Positions 1-4,299 of a DNA stretch of 6,410 nt are shown here, one piece after another. Origin of the DNA: Oscillospiraceae bacterium. Its GTDB lineage: Bacteria > Bacillota > Clostridia > Oscillospirales > Ruminococcaceae. The DNA is taken from NCBI GenBank assembly GCA_017544185.1, contig JAFYEQ010000053.1, forward strand, positions 1 to 6,410, given 5' to 3'. The translations under genes were made by a program, and so were the position numbers. Below the pieces are notes generated by a model. It did not search any database. It was not told the DNA's origin and saw only the letters and a program-made list of their open reading frames with translations. Positions within the stretch are counted from its first letter, which is position 1; the number at the start of each line of letters is the position of its first letter.

Positions 1-1
1 G

Positions 2-850
2 ACCGTGAAGCCCGACCTCCTTCTGGCTACCGACCCCGACTGCGACCGCGTGGGCATCGCCGTTCCTTCCGATGACGGCTACGTCCTCTTCACGGGCAAC
101 GAGACGGGCGCACTGCTCTTAGAGTACATATGCTCCGAGCGCACCAAGACAGGTACCATGCCCGAGGATCCCGTGGCTGTCAAGACCATAGTCACCACCG
201 ATATCGCCGCTAAGATATGCGAGGAGTACGGCGTGAAGATGATCAACGTCCTCACCGGCTTCAAGTTCATCGGCGAGCAGATCGGCTTCCTGGAGAACAA
301 GGGACAGGAAGACAGGTACATATTCGGCTTCGAGGAGTCCTACGGCTATCTGGCAGGCTCCTATGTACGCGACAAGGACGCAGTGGTAGCATCCATGCTC
401 ATATGCGAGATGGCAGCCTTCTACCGCACCAAGGGCATATCCCTCCTGCAGGCTCGTGAGGCTCTCTACGCCAAGTACGGCGCATATCTCCACACCCAGT
501 CCTCCTTCACCTATGAGGGCGCAGCAGGTATGGAGCAGATGAAGAAGATCATGTCGGATCTTCGTGCAGATCCTCCCAAGCAGATCGGCGGCCTGAACGT
601 TACACGTTTCGACGACTATCAGGCATCCTCCTCTGTGGATACCGCTACAGGCGCTAAGACCATGCTGACGCTGCCCAAGTCCGATGTGCTGACCTTCGCG
701 CTGACCGACGGCGCATCCGTCATCATCCGTCCCTCCGGTACGGAGCCCAAGATCAAGGCATACTTCACCACTAAGGGCGAGACCATGGCTGACGCAAGGG
801 CTCTCTCCGACGTGATCAGCAAGGACTTCGCCGCAAAGATAGGCGCATGA
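2..850 (+). CDS. pgcA: Phospho-sugar mutase (phosphoglucomutase/phosphomannomutase), C-terminal half, 5' end cut by window
   Basis: This enzyme moves phosphate between C6 and C1 of glucose or mannose in the cytoplasm, feeding glycogen and nucleotide-sugar synthesis. The frame is open from the window edge to TGA at 848-850. About 282 residues are visible, against roughly 560-580 in PgcA-type enzymes, so the N-terminal half with the catalytic phosphoserine loop lies outside. Counting from the GTG at base 5 as residue 1, the metal-binding loop TDPDCDR is at residues 9-15, TGFKFIG at 84-90, the sugar-recognition loop FGFEESYGY at 107-115, and the phosphate-binding loop RPSGTEPK at 242-249. These are the family hallmarks in the expected order. 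The form FGFEESYGY points to the PgcA-like branch of Firmicutes rather than ManB/GlmM. The GTG at base 5 is not a start, because it is followed almost at once by the metal loop, which lies mid-protein in the family. Glucose versus mannose preference cannot be settled here. A hairpin terminator follows 22 nt after the stop. Confidence 0.93.
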   Translation, partial: TVKPDLLLATDPDCDRVGIAVPSDDGYVLFTGNETGALLLEYICSERTKTGTMPEDPVAVKTIVTTDIAAKICEEYGVKMINVLTGFKFIGEQIGFLENKGQEDRYIFGFEESYGYLAGSYVRDKDAVVASMLICEMAAFYRTKGISLLQAREALYAKYGAYLHTQSSFTYEGAAGMEQMKKIMSDLRADPPKQIGGLNVTRFDDYQASSSVDTATGAKTMLTLPKSDVLTFALTDGASVIIRPSGTEPKIKAYFTTKGETMADARALSDVISKDFAAKIGA

Positions 851-872
851 CCGTCCGCTGATAAACAGACAC

Positions 873-900
873 GGGACATGGGATATTCCCATGTCCCTTT
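873..900 (+). terminator. Rho-independent terminator or attenuator between the mutase and the wzt-like gene
   Basis: An 11-bp perfect stem, GGGACATGGGA (873-883) with TCCCATGTCCC (887-897), is closed by a TAT loop and followed by only three T's, then GC. The stem is strong but the T-tract short, so termination may be partial. It ends 21 nt before the Shine-Dalgarno of the next gene. No convincing promoter lies between it and that gene, so the downstream gene may depend on read-through. Confidence 0.75.
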
Positions 901-921
901 GCATGATACAGTCATCTGTCA

Positions 922-927
922 AGGAGG
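922..927 (+). promoter_or_regulatory. Ribosome binding site fixing the start of the wzt-like gene
   Basis: AGGAGG lies five bases before the ATG at 933. It decides the start: the earlier in-frame ATGs at 891 and 903 lie in or just after the terminator hairpin and have no Shine-Dalgarno. Confidence 0.88.
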
Positions 928-932
928 CGCGT

Positions 933-2225
933 ATGGCTCTGCCGATGATAAGGATATCCCATATATCCAAGAAGTACCGCCTGGGGCAGATCGGCGGTAC
1001 TACGCTGCGGGAGGAGCTGCAGCGCGTCCACGCTAAGATACGCCGTCGGGAGGACCCCACGGTCCGCATAGGAGCAAGGCAGTACACGAGCGGCGAGACC
1101 TTCCTGGCCCTCGATGACGTTTCCTTCGATGTGGAGGCCGGTGAGAGGGTCGGTATCATAGGACGGAACGGCGCGGGCAAGTCTACGCTCCTGAAGCTCA
1201 TATCCCGCGTCACCGCTCCCACAGAGGGTACGATCGGGCTCAACGGCCGCGTGGCTTCCATGCTGGAGGTGGGCACGGGCTTCCACGGGGAGCTGACAGG
1301 GCGCGAGAACATATATATGAACGGTGCTATACTTGGCATGTCCCGCCGCGAGATAGACAGCAAGCTGGAGAGCATCATAGACTTCTCGGAATGCCGACAG
1401 TTCATAGACACCCCCGTAAAGCGCTACTCCAGCGGCATGTACGTGAAGCTGGCCTTCTCCGTGGCGTCCCATCTGGACTCGGAGATCATGATCATGGATG
1501 AGGTGCTGGCAGTGGGAGATATGGCCTTCCAGCAGAAGTGCCTCGAAAAGATGAACGACGTGTCCACGTCACAGGGGCGCACCATACTCTACGTGAGCCA
1601 TAATATGGATACCATACGCAGGCTCTGTACCCGCTGCGTGGTGCTGGACAAGGGGAAGCTGGTATACAGCGGAGACACCGAGGAAGCGATACGGATATAC
1701 TCCGAGTCCAATACGCTCAGCTTCGAGCAGGTGACAGACCTGACCGATGTGAAGCGTCTGCATAATATCAGCCGCAAGGTGTCCTTCGTGAGAGCAGAGC
1801 TCTCACGGGACGGGGATATATACAGCTCCGACGAGGATATGACCGTCACCTTCGATATGACGTCCACAGGAAACTATGATGATATGCGCCTGCTGATGAT
1901 CCTCTTCAGCCGCGACGGCGCGAGGATCGGCATGACCGAGTCCCCCGCATTCTCGGTACACGAGGGGAGCAACACCGTCACAGCCACGATCCCCCTGCGG
2001 GGGCTTGCGGACGGGCGATATTTCTTCGAGATAGACCTGATGCAGCGCTCCCATCTCTATTCCCGTGAGCGATGTGACGCCATCCCCGACGTGCTGCCCT
2101 TCGCCATACGCAACGATGAGGCCTTCGGCATCGCCGGCGAGTACTGGCTCCGCAGCTGGGGACATATCATGCTCTCACCCATCGTCCTGGATCTGGAGGC
2201 CGGAGGCCAAGAGGCTGAAAGCTAA
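933..2225 (+). CDS. Polysaccharide ABC exporter ATPase, Wzt/TagH-like, with C-terminal substrate-binding domain
   Basis: This is the nucleotide-binding subunit of an ABC exporter for lipid-linked surface polysaccharide or teichoic acid, working at the inner face of the membrane with a Wzm/TagG-type permease. In the 430-residue product the ATPase domain fills roughly 1-260: Walker A GRNGAGKS at 77-84, the GFHGELTGREN segment at 116-126 typical of this family, signature YSSGM at 165-169, Walker B IMIMDE at 185-190, and the switch histidine in YVSHNM at 223. A tail of about 165 residues follows, with beta-rich stretches around 290-390. This matches the Wzt C-terminal domain that binds the glycan end in O-antigen exporters; that match is by length, position and character only. 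All catalytic motifs are intact. The usual permease partner is not next to it: upstream is a sugar mutase behind a terminator, downstream a terminator and a gene remnant. The last codons and the TAA fall in heptad-repeat-like DNA (2214-2234), so the extreme C-terminus may be repeat-derived. Confidence 0.92.
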   Translation: MALPMIRISHISKKYRLGQIGGTTLREELQRVHAKIRRREDPTVRIGARQYTSGETFLALDDVSFDVEAGERVGIIGRNGAGKSTLLKLISRVTAPTEGTIGLNGRVASMLEVGTGFHGELTGRENIYMNGAILGMSRREIDSKLESIIDFSECRQFIDTPVKRYSSGMYVKLAFSVASHLDSEIMIMDEVLAVGDMAFQQKCLEKMNDVSTSQGRTILYVSHNMDTIRRLCTRCVVLDKGKLVYSGDTEEAIRIYSESNTLSFEQVTDLTDVKRLHNISRKVSFVRAELSRDGDIYSSDEDMTVTFDMTSTGNYDDMRLLMILFSRDGARIGMTESPAFSVHEGSNTVTATIPLRGLADGRYFFEIDLMQRSHLYSRERCDAIPDVLPFAIRNDEAFGIAGEYWLRSWGHIMLSPIVLDLEAGGQEAES

Positions 2226-2303
2226 AAGTTGAAGATCATTCTTCTCTTGTCTCTTGTCCCTTGCCCCTGGCAACTGCGCCAGCAGTTGCATCTCTCGTCC
2301 CTT
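2214..2303 (+). repeat. Composite intergenic repeat, copy A (heptads, then CTTGTCCC run, then palindrome)
   Basis: Three 7-nt units (GCTGAAA, GCTAAAA, GTTGAAG; 2214-2234) overlap the wzt stop codon. They are followed by a CTCTTGTCTCTTGTCCCTTG tract (2244-2263), then the palindrome GCAACTGC-GCCA-GCAGTTGC (2270-2289), then CTCTCGTCCC. The same palindrome, with the same loop, sits behind gatB on the other strand, again after heptads and a CTTGTCCC run. This is a dispersed repeat rather than a gene. The hairpin has no T-tract, so it is not a standard terminator. Confidence 0.8.
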
Positions 2304-2307
2304 ACTC

Positions 2308-2333
2308 ACCGATCCCGTCAGGGATCGGTTTTT
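2308..2333 (+). terminator. Rho-independent terminator of the wzt-like gene
   Basis: A 9-bp perfect stem, ACCGATCCC (2308-2316) with GGGATCGGT (2321-2329), has a GTCA loop and runs into TTTTT (2329-2333). The orientation is plus only, since the other strand lacks a T-run. It should end transcription from the wzt-like gene and insulate the promoter that begins 21 bases further on. Confidence 0.9.
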
Positions 2334-2353
2334 AGTATACTCCGATCTTATAC

Positions 2354-2382
2354 TTGAAATGGACCGCGGGATGTGGTATAAT
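2354..2382 (+). promoter_or_regulatory. Strong sigma-A promoter ahead of the diguanylate cyclase remnant
   Basis: The -35 is TTGAAA (2354-2359), the spacer is 17 bp, and the -10 is a perfect TATAAT (2377-2382) preceded by TG one base upstream (extended -10). A start near 2389 would give a leader of about 27 nt. TTATAC just before the -35 (2348-2353) and GTATAA across the -10 (2376-2381) form a 6-bp inverted repeat. The spacer strongly resembles that of the rpsT promoter. Confidence 0.87.
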
Positions 2383-2415
2383 ACAGAAAAGGACGCTGAC
2401 GACAGGAGGATGGGC

Positions 2416-2661
2416 ATGAAGACAGAGAAAAAATACTTTTCCGTACAGAAGAAGCTGTATATATTCATATTCCTCACAGTACCGGCCGCCGCTCCGGGCT
2501 CTTCCATGATCGCGTATATCACCAGCGCGGACCAGATCGACCGCTACTATCGTCAGAGCGCCTCCGACGACGCTACCGTAGAGCTGGTGTTCAAGCGTGC
2601 CGACAAGGCCATGTACGCCGACAAGCAGCGCTTCAAGCAGGAACACGGGAGCTATAGATAG
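2416..2661 (+). pseudogene. Remnant of a membrane-bound GGDEF (diguanylate cyclase) protein with a large in-frame internal deletion
   Basis: The 81-codon frame starts at ATG 2416, six bases after AGGAGG (2404-2409), and ends with TAG at 2659-2661. Residues 1-13 are basic and about 14-36 form one hydrophobic membrane segment. Residues 37-50 (SADQIDRYY region) look like the start of an extracytoplasmic sensor. From about residue 53 the sequence jumps to the very end of a GGDEF domain: VFKRADKAMYADKQRFK at 58-74 is the last-helix signature of that domain. The whole sensor, the second membrane segment and the GG[DE]EF active site are absent, so it cannot make cyclic di-GMP. The join lies near codons 50-54. 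Two prolines within the membrane segment (residues 23 and 27) fit relaxed selection. The promoter and ribosome binding site remain excellent, so a small single-pass membrane peptide could still be made. A genuine small protein is the alternative reading. Confidence 0.72.
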
Positions 2662-2738
2662 AGTTAGGAATGAGGAGTTAGGAGTCAGGGGTCGGCGAGA
2701 GTTGAACGTTGAGAGTTGAGAGTTGAGATAATGGGAAC
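2662..2738 (+). repeat. Heptad-repeat array, copy C
   Basis: Immediately after the remnant's stop codon come 7-nt units of AGTTAGG type (2662-2696: AGTTAGG, AATGAGG, AGTTAGG, AGTCAGG, GGTCGGC). A phase shift leads into GAGAGTT/GAACGTT units (2697-2731). Bases 2697-2738 align with the minus-strand array behind gatB (4291 down to 4250) at 35 of 42 positions without gaps. The GCAACTGC palindrome is missing here, so this is a partial copy. It is not translated in any credible frame. Confidence 0.82.
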
Positions 2739-2747
2739 GGCGATCCT

Positions 2748-2887
2748 GTAGGGGCACTTACCATTCCCTCTGTAGGGGCATCCGTCCCCCCCGTAGGGGC
2801 ACATGGTCTCCTACGGAGCCCTCGTGTCCGCCCTCCCATCAAACATCCTGTCCTCCCCGTAGGGGCGCACCTGCGTGTCGGCCCTAC
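2748..2887 (+). repeat. Cluster of four GTAGGGGC boxes with inverted partners
   Basis: GTAGGGGC occurs at 2748-2755, 2772-2779, 2793-2800 and 2859-2866, all in the same orientation. Two have inverted partners: CCGTAGG (2791-2797) with CCTACGG (2810-2816), and GTAGGGGC (2859-2866) with GGCCCTAC (2880-2887, one mismatch). The DNA between them is C-rich and codes for nothing credible. It looks like several nested or eroded copies of a short palindromic intergenic element in the convergent gap between the remnant and rpsT. Confidence 0.75.
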
Positions 2888-2915
2888 CCGCAATAAAATG
2901 TACCCGTTTGGGCAT

Positions 2916-2947
2916 AAAAAAACGGAACGGTCGGTGACCGTTCCGTT
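2916..2947 (-). terminator. Rho-independent terminator of rpsT
   Basis: Read on the minus strand, a 12-bp perfect stem (2947-2936 with 2932-2921), a 3-nt loop and a run of seven T's (2922-2916) begin 12 bases after the rpsT stop codon. It is the strongest terminator in the window. From the plus side the same hairpin is followed only by GATGTTTT, so it is at best weakly bidirectional. Confidence 0.95.
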
Positions 2948-2959
2948 GATGTTTTAGAC

Positions 2960-3202
2960 TTACTTCGCAGCGTGGAGCTTCTTAGCGAGCTGGGACTTCT
3001 TGCGGGCAGCCTTGTTCTTGTGCATGATGCCCTTAGCGCAAGCCTGATCTACACGCTTTACAGCGTATACGATGTTCTCAGCGGTAGGCTCAGCCTCAGC
3101 CTTCTTGATGATGGTCTTGAGGTTGGACTTGATCTTCTTGTTGCGGAGAGTCTTCTTCTTGATTATCTCTACTCTCTTCTTTGCGGACTTGATATTAGCC
3201 AT
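2960..3202 (-). CDS. rpsT: 30S ribosomal protein S20
   Basis: S20 is a primary 16S rRNA-binding protein of the small subunit, needed early in 30S assembly. The 80-residue product starts with [10 protein letters not shown], the canonical S20 opening, is very rich in lysine, and carries [19 protein letters not shown] near residues 58-76, the conserved C-terminal helix motif. The length is slightly below the usual 84-88. The frame is open 21 codons further upstream, but GGAGG (3215-3211) eight bases before the ATG at 3202, together with the family's N-terminus, fixes this start. The gene is monocistronic, with its own promoter and terminator. S20 is known to control its own translation in E. coli; whether it does so here is unknown, but the leader is long enough. 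Confidence 0.97.
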   Translation of the reverse strand: MANIKSAKKRVEIIKKKTLRNKKIKSNLKTIIKKAEAEPTAENIVYAVKRVDQACAKGIMHKNKAARKKSQLAKKLHAAK

Positions 3203-3344
3203 TTTTGTTTCCTCCAATATATCATGACACCGTGACAAAGCCGCAGACACGAAAATCGGCTCCAACGAACGTAATGACCCCGTTCAGATCACGCTTATAT
3301 ACTCTCTTGACAGATCCACTTGTCGGCCCGGATCTGAAAAGCTA
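3203..3344 (-). promoter_or_regulatory. Long rpsT 5' leader with alternative stems
   Basis: From the expected start near 3344 to the ATG there are about 142 untranslated bases. On the minus strand CAGATCC (3336-3330) can pair with GGATCTG (3317-3311), a 7-bp stem with a 12-nt loop. Its first six bases could instead pair with a second GATCTG at 3290-3285. Nearer the gene AGCCG (3261-3257) can pair with CGGCT (3243-3239). The pairings are seen in the sequence; any regulatory use is inference. No T-run follows the stems, so transcription attenuation is less likely than translational control. Confidence 0.4.
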
Positions 3345-3350
3345 CACTAT

Positions 3351-3379
3351 ATTATACCATATCCCTCAGTCTATTTCAA
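3351..3379 (-). promoter_or_regulatory. Strong sigma-A promoter of rpsT
   Basis: On the minus strand the -35 is TTGAAA (3379-3374), the spacer is 17 bp, and the -10 is a perfect TATAAT (3356-3351) with TG one base upstream. The predicted start is near 3344. It matches the promoter at 2354-2382 at 28 of 33 positions from the -35 to six bases beyond the first -10 base's hexamer end, including 13 of 17 spacer bases. Confidence 0.9.
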
Positions 3380-3387
3380 TATGGTAT
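3354..3387. repeat. Inverted repeat spanning the rpsT promoter (possible operator)
   Basis: ATACCATAT (3354-3362) and ATATGGTAT (3379-3387) are perfect 9-bp inverted repeats separated by 16 bp. One arm overlaps the -10 and the other lies on the upstream edge of the -35. A dimeric regulator bound here would block RNA polymerase. Because the arms share bases with the extended -10, part of the symmetry may be chance. Confidence 0.35.
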
Positions 3388-3476
3388 TTTGCACAAAATT
3401 CGCGCCGTTACGATGCTCGATGTTATACCGTCCCCGCCCGCGGGACCGTCCAAACATATCGTCCCAGCCTCGGCAC

Positions 3477-3512
3477 AAAACAGCAGGATAACGTTCACGT
3501 CATCCTGCTGTT
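3477..3512 (-). terminator. Rho-independent terminator of the pduL-like gene
   Basis: AACAGCAGGAT (3479-3489) pairs with ATCCTGCTGTT (3502-3512). After one mismatch, ACGT (3491-3494) can pair with ACGT (3497-3500). In the minus direction the stem runs into TTTT (3480-3477). It begins 16 bases after the pduL stop codon and separates that unit from the rpsT promoter. Confidence 0.88.
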
Positions 3513-3528
3513 CGTTTTATCGTTCCTA

Positions 3529-4110
3529 TCAGCCGATCTTTACGATCTCGCCTACGGTGTTGGGGCCGGCGCTGACAGCGTTGGACTCGTCGGTGTCGAT
3601 GTGCATAGCCAGCTCATACTTGGTGGATACTCTGCATACAACGTCGCCGAGTATAGCGCTCCTGCCGTCGGACTCGATCTTTACCCATACGATGTCCTTG
3701 TCCTTCACGCCGAACTCCTCAGCCTGCTGGGGGTTGAAGTGGATGTGTCTCTTGGCAACGATAACGCCCTCGGACAGCTCTACCTCGCCGCAGGGGCCTA
3801 CCAGCTTGCACGCGCCGGAGCCTGCAACGTCGCCGCTCTCACGAACAGGTGCTGCGATGCCGATGGAGCGGGCATCCGTAGCGGACAGCTCTACCTGGTC
3901 CTCGGGACGGATGGGGCCGAGTATGCTCACGTTGGACAGGGTCCTCTTGGGGCCTACCACGTCGATCCTCTGCTCGGATGCGAACTGGCCGGGCTGGGAG
4001 AGCATCTTCTTGACGGTGAGCTCAGCGCCCTTGCCGAACAGGATCTCCAGTGTCTCCTGTGTAACGTGTACGTGACGTGCGGATGTTTCTACGATGAATG
4101 TTTTAGCCAT
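3529..4110 (-). CDS. pduL: PduL-type phosphate acyltransferase (probable phosphotransacetylase)
   Basis: This enzyme exchanges CoA and phosphate on acetyl or propionyl groups (acyl-CoA + Pi to acyl-phosphate + CoA), linking acetyl-CoA to ATP formation through an acyl kinase. The 193 residues show the two half-domains of the PduL family, each with a metal-binding histidine pair: ARHVHVT (His13, His15) and KRHIHF (His122, His124). HIDTDESNA begins at His170. The length is typical for the catalytic core. It starts directly at the core, without the N-terminal extension that targets PduL enzymes to bacterial microcompartments, and no shell or diol/ethanolamine genes are nearby. It is therefore probably the cytosolic, housekeeping Pta substitute of acetogenic fermentation; acetyl versus propionyl preference is not visible. 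The start at 4110 has AAAGGA ten bases upstream (4126-4121), a slightly long spacing. It lies 189 bp behind gatB on the same strand and ends at its own terminator. Confidence 0.92.
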   Translation of the reverse strand: MAKTFIVETSARHVHVTQETLEILFGKGAELTVKKMLSQPGQFASEQRIDVVGPKRTLSNVSILGPIRPEDQVELSATDARSIGIAAPVRESGDVAGSGACKLVGPCGEVELSEGVIVAKRHIHFNPQQAEEFGVKDKDIVWVKIESDGRSAILGDVVCRVSTKYELAMHIDTDESNAVSAGPNTVGEIVKIG

Positions 4111-4150
4111 GATATATCGATCCTTTCATATGATATAGGGAACTATGGGA

Positions 4151-4237
4151 TGCAACTGCTCACGCAGTTGCAGGGACAAGGGACAAGAGACGAGGGACGC
4201 AACTGCTGGCGCAGTTGCCGGAGACAAGGGACAAGGG
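4151..4237 (-). repeat. Composite repeat, copy B: two GCAACTGC/GCAGTTGC palindromes with GGGACAAG runs
   Basis: Two hairpin palindromes lie 48 bp apart: GCAACTGC-TCAC-GCAGTTGC (4152-4171, a ninth T-A pair outside) and GCAACTGC-TGGC-GCAGTTGC (4199-4218). Between and beyond them run GGGACAAGGGACAAGAGACG (4173-4192) and GAGACAAGGGACAAGGG (4221-4237). On the minus strand the second palindrome equals the one behind the wzt-like gene, including its loop and one flanking G. Neither hairpin has a T-tract. In a gatB-to-pduL transcript they would form tandem stems. Confidence 0.83.
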
Positions 4238-4265
4238 TATAGTTCACATGTCCCCACTATCTCAA
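4236..4265 (-). promoter_or_regulatory. Weak candidate promoter for the pduL-like gene
   Basis: On the minus strand TTGAGA (4265-4260) is followed after 18 bp by TATACC (4241-4236), a 5/6 match to the -35 and 4/6 to the -10. It lies inside the repeat module and would give a leader of about 120 nt containing both palindromes. I see nothing better in the gatB-pduL gap; read-through from the gat genes is an equal alternative. Confidence 0.22.
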
Positions 4266-4291
4266 CTCTTGACTCTTAAAGTTCAACTCTT
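4250..4291 (-). repeat. Heptad-repeat array behind gatB (part of copy B)
   Basis: Read on the minus strand, 7-nt units AAGAGTT, GAACTTT, AAGAGTC, AAGAGTT and GAGATAG start eight bases after the gatB stop and end in TGGGGAC. It is the homologue of 2697-2738 on the plus strand (35 of 42 identical) and lies in the same orientation relative to the gene ahead of it. Confidence 0.82.
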
Positions 4292-4299
4292 GCCGAGCT

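Noticed and set aside
891..932. Upstream ATG starts (891, 903) for the wzt-like gene
   Set aside because: They lie in or just after the terminator hairpin and lack a Shine-Dalgarno, whereas ATG 933 has AGGAGG at ideal spacing.
119..1411. Long minus-strand open frame of 430 codons opposite the mutase and the wzt-like gene
   Set aside because: It runs antisense across two well-supported genes and a terminator, has no recognisable domain, and reflects codon bias of the sense genes.
2254..2415. N-terminal extension of the small ORF back to 2254
   Set aside because: It would be translated through a terminator and a promoter; AGGAGG at 2404-2409 marks ATG 2416 as the start.
2662..2887. CRISPR-like array, considered because of the regularly repeated units
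   Set aside because: Units are only 7-8 bp, without equal-length unique spacers or repeats of 23-40 bp, and no cas genes are near.
3203..3265. 21-codon N-terminal extension of S20
   Set aside because: The S20 family begins at [10 protein letters not shown], and GGAGG sits eight bases before that ATG; the extension would cover this ribosome site.
3430..3446. GTCCC...GGGAC inverted repeat between the pduL terminator and the rpsT promoter
   Set aside because: A 5-bp stem in very GC-rich DNA with no T-run or conserved context is expected by chance.
3205..4242. Plus-strand open frame of 345 codons over the rpsT promoter and the pduL-like gene
   Set aside because: It is antisense to a clear PduL-family gene, crosses the rpsT promoter and the pduL terminator, and ends in repeat DNA; no ribosome site or domain supports it.
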